This document shows positions 36,835 through 45,405 of a stretch of 64,000 bases of DNA, in pieces. The position numbers were made by a program, and so were the translations under genes. Positions within the stretch are counted from its first letter, which is position 1. Each line of letters opens with the position of its first letter. The notes under the pieces are model-generated. The model was given only the letters and a program-made list of their open reading frames with translations. It was not told where the DNA came from and made no database searches. The stretch covers positions 62,001-126,000 of the forward strand of contig NZ_MSMP01000010.1 in the NCBI RefSeq assembly GCF_001936575.1, read 5' to 3'. This stretch comes from Tenacibaculum agarivorans. Lineage in GTDB: Bacteria > Bacteroidota > Bacteroidia > Flavobacteriales > Flavobacteriaceae.

Positions 36835-37701
36835 TTAATCCTTTTTTAATTCAAGTTCTTCTATTAGTCTCTTACCACTTTCTATATCATGAGAAGGAAG
36901 AAAAATAACAGATTTATGTTGTGCTAATTCCAAAATCTGATTTCGAGTTTCGATACTTTTTTTATGGCTTTTTATGGTAGCAGAAAAAGTATTATCTATT
37001 AATCTATCCTGATTATAGATCAAGTCTCCAGCAAAAAAGAGTAATTTTTGATCATTTAATTTTAAAATAATAGAACTATGTCCTCTAGTATGACCTTCAG
37101 TAGCTACCATAATCAAATCTTTAGCTTTAGTTAAATAAGAAGTCTTGTTAAAGTTTTCATAGGTGTCTTCTAAACGAATAGTGACAAAATTACAATTAGG
37201 AGGAAAAAGTTTAGGAAAAGAGCTATCTTTTGTTTTCCATTCTCTTTCATTCACAAGTATAGGAGTATTAGGAAAATGTTTTAATCCGCCAGTGTGATCT
37301 ATATGTAAATGAGTAAGTATAATTGTATCAATTGATGTATTGTTGATTCCAATTTTATGGAGTTGTTGGTGAATTTCTTCTTGTTCAGTTATTTCGAATT
37401 GCATTTGTTTTTCGAAATAATATTTAGAAATGAAGTTTAGATCTTTAAAATAGTTATGCTTTTTTATTTCAGCTGATAATCCAGTGTCTATTAAGAATAA
37501 TCCTTCAGGATGCTCTATTAACCAGCACCAAACAGGTATAAGTGCTCCAAATTCTTTGTCCCAAAAAGATTTTAGAGTACTTAACACACCAGGATTCTTA
37601 GACAGTAAAACACTTTTTTTTACTGCTAATTGTCCAGTTTGTATAGCATGTACTGTTATATTTCCGGAGGTAGATTTAAAATTTTTTGTAATTATTTTCA
37701 T
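36835..37701 (-). CDS. Metallo-beta-lactamase-fold hydrolase, lactonase-like
   Basis: A 288-aa cytoplasmic enzyme without signal peptide. The metal motif is HLHIDHTGG with further ligands in EGHTRGHSSI, FFAGDLIYN and FLPSHD. It resembles N-acyl-homoserine lactonases and related quorum-quenching enzymes, but the substrate cannot be fixed from sequence. It appears to be the first gene of a pair with the DUF218 protein. Confidence 0.82.
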   Translation of the reverse strand: MKIITKNFKSTSGNITVHAIQTGQLAVKKSVLLSKNPGVLSTLKSFWDKEFGALIPVWCWLIEHPEGLFLIDTGLSAEIKKHNYFKDLNFISKYYFEKQMQFEITEQEEIHQQLHKIGINNTSIDTIILTHLHIDHTGGLKHFPNTPILVNEREWKTKDSSFPKLFPPNCNFVTIRLEDTYENFNKTSYLTKAKDLIMVATEGHTRGHSSIILKLNDQKLLFFAGDLIYNQDRLIDNTFSATIKSHKKSIETRNQILELAQHKSVIFLPSHDIESGKRLIEELELKKD

Positions 37702-37773
37702 TTTGAAAAATATCCCCTGTCAATTAGGTCAAACTGATTTAAAGTATTATTGATTTTTCTGAATATACTAAAA

Positions 37774-37806
37774 TAAAAAAGATCGCTAACATTGTTAACG
37801 ATCTTT
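37774..37806 (-). terminator. Terminator of the fad operon
   Basis: On the minus strand, arms AAAGATCG and CGATCTTT plus an inner GTTA/TAAC pair form a hairpin with one mismatch, followed by a T run. It lies about 70 bp after the acyl-CoA dehydrogenase gene. Confidence 0.8.
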
Positions 37807-37873
37807 AAACAAACAACTAAATTCTAAAACCTATAAAAGTTGAAGAAATTGTTAAGCCCTAAGACTAATATTA

Positions 37874-39685
37874 TTAGAAGCAGTACTTATTTTCTGCTTT
37901 TAGCTTTTCAGCAATAGTATTACGTAACTCAACTACGTTAGGGTAGTTTGTATACTTTGTGAAACGTTTAAGTCCCATAAGCATCATACGCTGCTCATCT
38001 CCTTCTGCAAAAGAAACGATACCTTCTCTAGCACTTTGAGTAATGATTTCTACAGCGTTATATAAATATAATTTAGCCATAGCGATTTGCTCTTTTTGAG
38101 CATCTTCACCAAAACGCTTTACGTTTTTCTCAGTTCTTAAAATACCAGACTCTGCCATGTAGATCTCGATTAAGATGTTAGAAGCAGCAGTTAATAACTG
38201 TTGGTGCTTTTCTAAATCTGGACCAAATTTTTGCAATGCAGCACCAGCAACCATTAAGAATACTTTCTTTAATCTTCCGATGATATCTTTTTCTTCAGAG
38301 AATAACTCAGAGAAATCTGGAACGTCAAAAGATGGAATACCCATTAATTCATTTCCAACAGCAGTAGCTGGTCCTAATAAATCAACGTGACCTTTCATTG
38401 CTTTCTTAACTAACATTCCTACAGAAAGTAATCTATTAATTTCGTTAGTACCTTCATAGATACGAGCAATACGAGCATCTCTCCATGCAGATTCCATTGG
38501 AGTTTCTTCAGAGAATCCCATTCCACCAAAGATTTGGATTCCTTCGTCAGCACAGTTTTGAATATCTTCAGAAACAGCAACCTTTAAGATAGAACATTCG
38601 ATAGCATATTCCTCAACACCTTTTAATTCAGCTTCTTGATGTGTGTTTCCTTCAGATTCACGGATAGCGATTCTATCTTCGATATTTTTAGCAGCTCTAT
38701 AAGAAGCAGACTCACCAACATATGCGCTAGTAGCCATTTCAGCTAACTTAGACTTGATAGCACCGAACTCACCAATTGGAGTTTTAAATTGCTTACGCTC
38801 GTTAGCATATTTTACAGCTTCAGTAATTACTCTTCTTTGAGAATCTAAACAAGCAGCAGCTAATTTTATACGACCAACGTTTAATGCATTCATCGCAATT
38901 TTAAATCCACCACCACGCTCAGATAACATGTTTTCAACTGGAATTAAAGTATCATTAAAGAATACTTGACGAGTAGAAGAAGCTCTAATACCTAATTTGT
39001 GCTCTTCTTCACCTAAAGTAACTCCATTAGGATTGTCCTTATCATATTCTAAAATAAATCCAGTAATATTTTTATCATCTTCGATACGAGCAAAAACGAT
39101 GAAAATCTCAGCAAATCCTGCATTAGAGATCCACATTTTTTGTCCGTTAATTTTATAGTGTTTACCATCTTCAGTTAACTCAGCAGTAGTTTTACCAGAG
39201 TTAGCGTCAGATCCTGCACCTGGCTCAGTTAAACAGTAAGCTCCAAAACGCTCACCCATAGCTAAAGCTGGTACATATTTTTGTTTTTGCTCTTCAGTAC
39301 CATATAAAGTAATTGGCATAGTACCAATACCAGTATGAGCACCGAAAGCTGTACTAAAAGAACCTGTTCCACTAGAAATATAATCACAGACCAACATAGT
39401 AGAAACAAATCCCATTCCTAATCCACCATAAGTATCAGGAACTGCTACACCTAAGAAACCTAATTCTCCTGCTTTACGCATAGTTTCTTCAGTTAATGCA
39501 TAATCCTTAGCCTCAAAACGAGGTTTATGAGGAATAATTTCACGGTCGTTAAATTCGATAACCGCGTCTCTCATCATTGTTTGCTCCTCAGTAAAATCTT
39601 CAGGAGTAAATATATCTTCGCAATTTGTTTCTTTTACTAAGAATTGTCCTCCTCGTAAAATGTCTTTATTTAATGTTTCAGCCAT
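37874..39685 (-). CDS. fadE: Acyl-CoA dehydrogenase (FadE, Bacillus FadE-like)
   Basis: FAD enzyme for the first oxidation step of beta-oxidation. The protein is 603 aa, longer than the ~380-aa basic form because of a C-terminal extension (from about residue 430), as in the large FadE of Bacillus. Motifs are CLTEPGAGSDANSGKT and KMWISNAGFAEIF for FAD/substrate binding, RKQFKTPIGEFGAIK, QIFGGMGFSEETP, and IYEGTNEINR, which carries the catalytic Glu. It is the distal gene of the marR-fadN-fadA-fadE group and is followed by a terminator. Confidence 0.94.
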   Translation of the reverse strand: MAETLNKDILRGGQFLVKETNCEDIFTPEDFTEEQTMMRDAVIEFNDREIIPHKPRFEAKDYALTEETMRKAGELGFLGVAVPDTYGGLGMGFVSTMLVCDYISSGTGSFSTAFGAHTGIGTMPITLYGTEEQKQKYVPALAMGERFGAYCLTEPGAGSDANSGKTTAELTEDGKHYKINGQKMWISNAGFAEIFIVFARIEDDKNITGFILEYDKDNPNGVTLGEEEHKLGIRASSTRQVFFNDTLIPVENMLSERGGGFKIAMNALNVGRIKLAAACLDSQRRVITEAVKYANERKQFKTPIGEFGAIKSKLAEMATSAYVGESASYRAAKNIEDRIAIRESEGNTHQEAELKGVEEYAIECSILKVAVSEDIQNCADEGIQIFGGMGFSEETPMESAWRDARIARIYEGTNEINRLLSVGMLVKKAMKGHVDLLGPATAVGNELMGIPSFDVPDFSELFSEEKDIIGRLKKVFLMVAGAALQKFGPDLEKHQQLLTAASNILIEIYMAESGILRTEKNVKRFGEDAQKEQIAMAKLYLYNAVEIITQSAREGIVSFAEGDEQRMMLMGLKRFTKYTNYPNVVELRNTIAEKLKAENKYCF

Positions 39686-39703
39686 TTTTGTGTTAGTTTT
39701 TTT

Positions 39704-39724
39704 GATTCAAGAACCAAGAGTCAT
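39704..39724. repeat. Heptad repeat at the 3' side of the four-helix-bundle gene
   Basis: Period-7 words GATTCAA, GAACCAA and GAGTCAT; on the minus strand these read as TCTTGNN units. They mirror the heptads at 40081-40101 on the other side of the gene, in opposite orientation. Confidence 0.6.
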
Positions 39725-39726
39725 GA

Positions 39727-40077
39727 TTATTTTAGTCTCGTTTGGAAGCTTGAAATCATTTTTTGTAATTGTTTAATTTTATGCTCTAATTCTTCAAATT
39801 GATCTTCAGATAAATAATTTTCGTTGAATGCAATAATCAGTTGAGTTTCCCATTCAAAAGCCGAACCTAAACTATCTTCTAGATATTTGTTAAAATGTTT
39901 ATCAGTGCTCTTACTTGAACCTTCGGCTATATTGGAAGGAATAGAAATAGCACATCTATTCATCTGACTTACCAATCCAAATTTTTCAGAATCAGGAAAT
40001 GTTTTTGTCAGTTTATAAGAATCAGAAACTAGACTTATACCTTCGTTCCAAATTTTTAATTTTTTGAAGTTATGCAT
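39727..40077 (-). CDS. Four-helix-bundle protein (23S rRNA intervening-sequence type)
   Basis: A 116-aa all-helical protein of the TIGR02436/S23-like family: FKKLKIWNEGISLVSDSYKLT, GLVSQMNRCAISIPSNIAEGSSK, FNKYLEDSLGSAFEWETQL and FEELEHKIKQLQKMISSF. Relatives are encoded in 23S rRNA intervening sequences, as free genes, and as the accessory protein of diversity-generating retroelements; they bind nucleic acid. It sits inside the fadA-fadE interval on the same strand and is flanked by inverted TCTTGNN heptads, which suggests insertion. Function here is unknown. Confidence 0.88.
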   Translation of the reverse strand: MHNFKKLKIWNEGISLVSDSYKLTKTFPDSEKFGLVSQMNRCAISIPSNIAEGSSKSTDKHFNKYLEDSLGSAFEWETQLIIAFNENYLSEDQFEELEHKIKQLQKMISSFQTRLK

Positions 40078-40080
40078 TTG

Positions 40081-40101
40081 TCTTGTCTCTTGATTCTTAC
40101 A
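40081..40101. repeat. Heptad repeat at the 5' side of the four-helix-bundle gene
   Basis: Three period-7 words, TCTTGTC, TCTTGAT and TCTTACA, starting 4 bp upstream of the four-helix-bundle start codon. Confidence 0.6.
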
Positions 40102-40112
40102 AGTCTATTATC

Positions 40113-41303
40113 TTAATTTAAAAATTCGAAAATACCAGCAGCTCCTTGTCCAGTACCTACACACATAGTTACCATTCCGTACTTATTTTTCATTTCACGC
40201 TTACGCATTTCATCGAATAATTGAACAGATAACTTCGCTCCTGTACATCCTAAAGGATGCCCTAAAGCAATAGCTCCACCATTTACATTAATTATATCTG
40301 GATTTAAGCCTAATTCTCTAATTACAGCTAATGATTGAGAAGCAAATGCTTCGTTTAACTCAATTAAGTCAATATCATTTTGTTGTAATCCCGCTTGCTT
40401 TAATGCTTTTGGAATAGCAGCTACAGGACCAATACCCATAATTCTAGGAGGAACACCGGCAGCAGCATAGCTTACCATACGAGCAATTGGTTCAAGGTTT
40501 AATTCCTTAACCATATCTTCACTCATCACCATTACAAATGCAGCACCATCACTAGTTTGAGATGAGTTACCCGCAGTAACAGACCCATTAGCAGCAAATA
40601 CTGGACGTAATCTTTGTAATCCTTCTATTGTAGAACCTTTACGAGGCCCTTCATCTTTAGTTACAGTAAACTTACGTGTTGCTTTTTTTCCTTTAGCATC
40701 GATATACGTTTCTTCAACCTCGATAGGAACGATTTGATCTTGGAAACGATCTTCAGCTTGTGCTTTTAATGCTTTTAAGTGTGAATTTAAAGCAAACTCA
40801 TCTTGATCCTCACGAGAAATTTTATACTCTTGTGCTACAGCTTCCGCAGTATTACCCATTCCCCAGTAATAATCTTCATGTCCTGCATTTACAATATTGT
40901 AATTTAATTCTGGTTTAAATCCAGTCATAGGAACAGAAGTCATACTCTCAGCACCACCAGCAATAATACATTCTGCCATTCCAGATTGTATTTTAGCGAC
41001 AGCCATACCGATAGTTTCTAATCCTGAAGAACAAAAACGGTTTACGGTAACACCAGGTACATCAACAGAATCTAATCCAATTAAAGAAATAATACGTGCC
41101 ATGTTTAATCCTTGAGATCCTTCTGGCATTGCATTTCCTACAATTACATCATCAATACGTTTTACGTCAAACTCAGGAAGTTTTCCCATCATGTATTGAA
41201 TTGTTTCAGCAGCTAATTCATCTGCTCTTTTAAATCTAAAACCACCTCTTTTTGATTTACCTACGGCAGTTCTATATCCTTTTACTATATATGCTGTTTT
41301 CAT
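40113..41303 (-). CDS. fadA: Acetyl-CoA C-acyltransferase (3-ketoacyl-CoA thiolase)
   Basis: Thiolytic cleavage of 3-ketoacyl-CoA, last step of beta-oxidation. The nucleophile Cys is in VNRFCSSGLETIG (about residue 92). Other motifs are NEAFASQSLAVIRE, GGAIALGHPLGCTGAK (His) and MCVGTGQGAAGIF (second catalytic Cys). The 396 aa are standard. It lies between fadN and fadE as in Bacillus. A 102-bp gap with heptad-like repeats separates it from fadN. Confidence 0.96.
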   Translation of the reverse strand: MKTAYIVKGYRTAVGKSKRGGFRFKRADELAAETIQYMMGKLPEFDVKRIDDVIVGNAMPEGSQGLNMARIISLIGLDSVDVPGVTVNRFCSSGLETIGMAVAKIQSGMAECIIAGGAESMTSVPMTGFKPELNYNIVNAGHEDYYWGMGNTAEAVAQEYKISREDQDEFALNSHLKALKAQAEDRFQDQIVPIEVEETYIDAKGKKATRKFTVTKDEGPRKGSTIEGLQRLRPVFAANGSVTAGNSSQTSDGAAFVMVMSEDMVKELNLEPIARMVSYAAAGVPPRIMGIGPVAAIPKALKQAGLQQNDIDLIELNEAFASQSLAVIRELGLNPDIINVNGGAIALGHPLGCTGAKLSVQLFDEMRKREMKNKYGMVTMCVGTGQGAAGIFEFLN

Positions 41304-41311
41304 TTTATTTT

Positions 41312-41353
41312 GTGCTTTAGGCTCTAAGCTGTAAGCTTTTAAGCGCTAGGTTA
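41312..41353. repeat. Degenerate heptad repeat between fadN and fadA
   Basis: Period-7 words such as AGGCTCT, AAGCTGT, AAGCTTT, TAAGCGC and TAGGTTA. Related GTAAGGC/TTAAAGC words continue to about 41395. No promoter or terminator is evident in the stretch. Confidence 0.5.
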
Positions 41354-41405
41354 AGTTTTTAATTTAGCCTATTGCTTTTGGCGTAAGGCTTAAAGCAGCG
41401 CAACT

Positions 41406-43814
41406 TTAGTTACGCAAAGGTTTACCAGTTTTTAACATGTGCTGAATACGCTCTAATGTTTTACGCTCTGTAGTTAGACTTAAGAATGCTTCGCGTTCGA
41501 TGTCTAATAAATACTGTTCAGAAACTTTTGTTGGTTCTGATAAATCTCCACCAGCCATTACATAAGCTAGTTTGTTGGCAATTTTCTGATCGTGTTCAGA
41601 AATAAATCTACTAGCTTGCATAGAATCGGTAGCAACCATAAATGCTCCCAATGCTTGTTTACCTAATACTAATACATCTTTTCTTTTTACACTTTGGGTG
41701 TAACCAGCATCTGCTAAAAGTTTAGCATGTTTCTTAGCTTCAGCAATCTGACGATCTCTGTTTACCACTACAACATCTTTTCCTTGTTGTAATAACCCTA
41801 AATCAAATGCTTCGTACGCAGAAGTTGAAACTTTTGCCATACCAATAGTTAAGAAATATTCTTGAAGAACATTTAATTGAACATCACCTTTACGGAAAGT
41901 ATCAGAAGCTCTTAACGCCATTTCTTTAGAACCACCTCCACCAGGAATAACTCCAACACCGAATTCTACTAATCCCATGTACGTTTCAGCAGCAGCAACA
42001 ACTTTGTCTGCGTGTAATGATAATTCACAACCTCCACCTAAAGCCATACCATGAGGAGCAGCAATAACAGGAATTGAAGAATAACGCATACGCATCATTG
42101 TATCTTGGAAGTATTTGATCGCCATGTTTAACTCGTCATATTCTTGCTCAACAGCCATCATGAAAATCATACCAATATTAGCACCAACAGAGAAGTTTGC
42201 TCCTTGGTTACCCACTACTAATCCGTCAAAGTCTTTTTCAGCTAAATCTACGGCTTTGTTTAATCCAGCTAAAACATCTCCACCGATAGTATTCATTTTC
42301 GATTGGAACTCACAATTTAAGATTCCGTCTCCTAAATCTTCAATTACAACTCCTGAATTTTTGAATACTTCGTTAGATTTTCTAATGTTATCTAAGATGA
42401 TAAATGCATCTTGTCCAGGCTTTTTAACCTGAGCTTTTTCATTTACATCATAATAATAGGTAGCTCCATCTTTTACTGTGTAGAAAGCAGTTTCTCCTTT
42501 AGCTACCATTTCAGTAACCCAAGCAGCAGGTTGTTTTCCTTCAGCTTTCATTAATTCGATACCTTTTTCAACACCTACAGCATCCCAAATTTCGAATGGT
42601 CCATTTTCCCAACCGAAACCAGCTTTCATGGCATCGTCAATTCTATATAATTCGTCAGAAATTTCTGGAATTCTATTTTGAACATAAGCAAACATTGCAG
42701 CAAAGTTCTTACGGTAGAATTCACCCGCTTTATCTTTACCACCAACTAATACTTTAAATCGATCAATTGGTTTGTCAATCGTTTTCGTTAATTCTAAAGT
42801 AGCAAAAGAAGCTCTTTTCTTAGAACGATATTCCATCGTATCTAAATCTAAAGTTAAGATTTCTTTTTTCCCTTCAGCATTTACTGACTTCTTATAAAAA
42901 CCTTGTTTTGTTTTACTACCTAACCATTTGTTTTCCATCATTGTATTGATGAAATCTGGTAATTTAAATAAGTCGTGAGCTTCGTCGTCTGGACAATTAT
43001 CATAAATTCCATTAGCAACATGTACTAATGTATCTAAACCTACAACATCTACAGTACGGAAAGTAGCTGATTTTGGACGACCAATTACTGGTCCAGTTAA
43101 TTTATCAACTTCTTCAACTGTTAAACCTAATTCTTTTACTTGGTGGAATAAAGATTGAATTCCAAAAATTCCAATACGGTTACCAATAAAAGCAGGAGTA
43201 TCTTTAGCTAAAACAGAAGTTTTTCCTAAGAACTTTTCACCATATTCCATTAAGAAATCTGTAACTTCTTGTTTACAATCAGGTCCAGGTACAACTTCGA
43301 ATAATTTTAAGTAACGAGGAGGATTAAAGAAGTGTGTTACTGCAAAATGCTTTCTAAAATCTTCACTTCTTCCTTCATTCATAAATTTGATAGGAATACC
43401 AGAAGTGTTAGATGAAATAATAGTACCAGGAGTACGATATTTTTCTACTTTTTCGAAAACACTTTGTTTAATGTCTAAACGCTCAACAACAACTTCCATT
43501 ACCCAATCTACATCTTTAATTAAATGTAAATCGTCATCAATATTACCTGTAGTAATTCTATCAGCAAACTTTTTGTTGTAGATAGGGGACGGTTTAGATT
43601 TTAAAGAAGCAGTTAACGCATCATTTACTAAACGATTACGTACAACTTTATCTTCTAATGTTAATCCTTTTGCTTTCTCTTTGTCGTTTAGTTCTCTTGG
43701 AACAATATCCAAAAGTAACACATCAACACCGATATTCGCAAAGTGGCAAGCAATACCAGATCCCATAATACCAGATCCTATAATCGCTACTTTTTTAATT
43801 CTTCTTTTGCTCAT
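41406..43814 (-). CDS. fadN: 3-hydroxyacyl-CoA dehydrogenase / enoyl-CoA hydratase, FadN type
   Basis: Bifunctional beta-oxidation enzyme of 802 aa. The dehydrogenase half comes first: NAD motif VAIIGSGIMGSGIACHFANIG, SNTSGIPI, HFFNPPRYLKLFEVVPGP, DTPAFIGNRIG. The enoyl-CoA hydratase half is C-terminal: VVGNQGANFSVGANI, PHGMALGGGCELSLHADKV and EFGVGVIPGGGGSKEMALR. This order is the reverse of E. coli FadB and matches Bacillus FadN. It starts 20 bp after the MarR gene, so it is probably in one transcript with it. Confidence 0.95.
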   Translation of the reverse strand: MSKRRIKKVAIIGSGIMGSGIACHFANIGVDVLLLDIVPRELNDKEKAKGLTLEDKVVRNRLVNDALTASLKSKPSPIYNKKFADRITTGNIDDDLHLIKDVDWVMEVVVERLDIKQSVFEKVEKYRTPGTIISSNTSGIPIKFMNEGRSEDFRKHFAVTHFFNPPRYLKLFEVVPGPDCKQEVTDFLMEYGEKFLGKTSVLAKDTPAFIGNRIGIFGIQSLFHQVKELGLTVEEVDKLTGPVIGRPKSATFRTVDVVGLDTLVHVANGIYDNCPDDEAHDLFKLPDFINTMMENKWLGSKTKQGFYKKSVNAEGKKEILTLDLDTMEYRSKKRASFATLELTKTIDKPIDRFKVLVGGKDKAGEFYRKNFAAMFAYVQNRIPEISDELYRIDDAMKAGFGWENGPFEIWDAVGVEKGIELMKAEGKQPAAWVTEMVAKGETAFYTVKDGATYYYDVNEKAQVKKPGQDAFIILDNIRKSNEVFKNSGVVIEDLGDGILNCEFQSKMNTIGGDVLAGLNKAVDLAEKDFDGLVVGNQGANFSVGANIGMIFMMAVEQEYDELNMAIKYFQDTMMRMRYSSIPVIAAPHGMALGGGCELSLHADKVVAAAETYMGLVEFGVGVIPGGGGSKEMALRASDTFRKGDVQLNVLQEYFLTIGMAKVSTSAYEAFDLGLLQQGKDVVVVNRDRQIAEAKKHAKLLADAGYTQSVKRKDVLVLGKQALGAFMVATDSMQASRFISEHDQKIANKLAYVMAGGDLSEPTKVSEQYLLDIEREAFLSLTTERKTLERIQHMLKTGKPLRN

Positions 43815-43834
43815 TATACTTGAATAGGTTTGAT

Positions 43835-44296
43835 TTATACAGCTGTAGAAGACATATCATCGTTGTATATCTTTTTTTCAGCTATAAGTTTGTTTATGAT
43901 TTCAGTTATTTTAAAAAATGTTTTGATTTCATTATCGGTTAAACTTTCACGTACCTTATTATTAAATTGGTATACATAACCTTTAGAAATTTCTCTTTTT
44001 TGTTTACCAAACTTAGTTAGCTTGATAATTACACTCCTACCATCGTCTGGGTTTTTCTCTCTTAGAATAAGTTTTTTGTCTTCCATAGATTTTAAAATTC
44101 TAGAAAGACTTGTAGGTTCCATTCCCATGAGGGGACCAAGAGCAGTTGAAGGAGTTCCATCTTCAAAATCAATATTAAGCAGTACAAAAGCCATAGCCAT
44201 AGTGCTGTCATGCTTAGAGGCTTGCTCATTATACATTTTGGCAACAGCTTGCCAAGTTGCTCTTAATTGATGATCAATTGATTTACTTTTATCCAT
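43835..44296 (-). CDS. MarR-family transcriptional regulator
   Basis: A 153-aa winged-helix regulator. The recognition region is TALGPLMGMEPTSLSRILKSMEDKKLILREKNPDDGRSVIIKLTKFG, read in parts; the wing is NPDDGRSVIIKLT. A dimerisation helix lies at each end. As first gene before fadN it probably controls fatty acid oxidation, perhaps with acyl-CoA as inducer, and itself. A 26-bp perfect palindrome lies 24 bp upstream of its start and a second, imperfect one follows. The divergent ABC exporter may share this control. Confidence 0.92.
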   Translation of the reverse strand: MDKSKSIDHQLRATWQAVAKMYNEQASKHDSTMAMAFVLLNIDFEDGTPSTALGPLMGMEPTSLSRILKSMEDKKLILREKNPDDGRSVIIKLTKFGKQKREISKGYVYQFNNKVRESLTDNEIKTFFKITEIINKLIAEKKIYNDDMSSTAV

Positions 44297-44319
44297 ATTC
44301 TCGATTCCAAAGATAAGAA

Positions 44320-44345
44320 AATTTATTATGCATGCATAATAAATT
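44320..44345. promoter_or_regulatory. 26-bp perfect palindrome, probable MarR operator
   Basis: A perfect palindrome centred at 44332/44333 with core TTATGCA/TGCATAA, 24 bp upstream of the marR start. Size and position suit a MarR-family dimer acting on its own promoter. Confidence 0.75.
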
Positions 44346-44353
44346 GAAATAAA

Positions 44354-44370
44354 TTATGCGTGCATAGTAA
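44354..44370. promoter_or_regulatory. Second, imperfect copy of the operator
   Basis: TTATGCGTGCATAGTAA, an imperfect version of the neighbouring palindrome core. Centre-to-centre distance is 28 bp. It lies closer to the divergent ABC transporter gene. Confidence 0.6.
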
Positions 44371-44477
44371 TTTTTTAACATTAAATTAATTTGTAACATT
44401 TGTTTAGTAAGATGTACTAACTATTTGAAAAAATGTAAGTTTGTAATTGAAGATTACAGCTCAATAACCAAAAATCA

Positions 44478-45404
44478 ATGAATAATTTATTAGAAATTAA
44501 CAATGTAGTAAAACAATATGGAGGTTACACTGCATTAAATGATGTATCGATGCACATTCCAAAAGGAAGTGTTTTTGGTTTATTAGGACCAAATGGTGCA
44601 GGAAAAACATCTTTGATTAGAATTATTAATCAGATTACAATGCCAGATAGTGGTGAAATAATTTTAGATGGAGAAAAGTTAGCACCACATCATATTGAAC
44701 ACATAGGTTATCTACCAGAAGAAAGAGGTTTATATAAATCTATGAAAGTAGGAGATCAGGCTTTATATTTAGCTCAATTAAAAGGGATGAGTAAATCTGA
44801 AGCAAAAAAGAAACTGAAGTATTGGTTTGATAAATTTGATATTGGAGCCTGGTGGAATAAAAAAATTGAAGAACTTTCAAAAGGAATGGCTCAAAAAGTT
44901 CAGTTTATAGTAACGGTATTACATGAACCTAAATTATTAATTTTTGACGAACCCTTTTCTGGTTTCGATCCTATAAACGCACAATTAATAGCTAAAGAAA
45001 TTCTTCAACTTAGAGATGAAGGAGCAACTATTATTTTTTCAACACATAGAATGGAAAGTGTGGAGGAAATGTGTGATTATATTGCTTTGATCAATAAGTC
45101 TAATAAAATTTTAGATGGAAAGCTGGATGATATCAAGCGCCAGTATAGGACTAATGTTTTTGAGATTGGATTAAAAACTGATAGAGCAGAAGAGGTGAAA
45201 TTACAGTTAAAACAAAACTTTGATATAAGTCCGGCAAACTTTAAATCATTAAACGAAGGTTTAAAACTGAATGTGAAACTAAAGAGTAATACTGCAAATG
45301 ATCTATTGTCGTTTCTTACGGCTAATGGAGAAGTAAATCATTTTGTAGAGTTAGTGCCAAGTGCAAATGATATTTTTATCGAAACTGTAAACAAAACAAA
45401 TTAA
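44478..45404 (+). CDS. ABC transporter ATP-binding protein (NatA type)
   Basis: A 308-aa ATPase subunit. Walker A GLLGPNGAGKTSLIR, Q-loop region YLPEERGLY, signature ELSKGMAQKVQ, Walker B KLLIFDEPFSGFDP and H-loop FSTHRMESVEE are all intact. The C-terminal ~80 residues form the usual extra domain of export ATPases. It pairs with the permease that starts 1 bp after its stop, probably for export of sodium, a lipid or a toxic compound. It is divergent from marR with 180 bp between starts. Confidence 0.93.
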   Translation: MNNLLEINNVVKQYGGYTALNDVSMHIPKGSVFGLLGPNGAGKTSLIRIINQITMPDSGEIILDGEKLAPHHIEHIGYLPEERGLYKSMKVGDQALYLAQLKGMSKSEAKKKLKYWFDKFDIGAWWNKKIEELSKGMAQKVQFIVTVLHEPKLLIFDEPFSGFDPINAQLIAKEILQLRDEGATIIFSTHRMESVEEMCDYIALINKSNKILDGKLDDIKRQYRTNVFEIGLKTDRAEEVKLQLKQNFDISPANFKSLNEGLKLNVKLKSNTANDLLSFLTANGEVNHFVELVPSANDIFIETVNKTN

Positions 45405-45405
45405 A

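Noticed and set aside
44392..44420. Third TGTAAC-N16 ECF-type promoter before the ABC transporter gene
   Set aside because: TGTAAC is present but the second block reads GTACTA instead of AGTTMT, so I did not include it.
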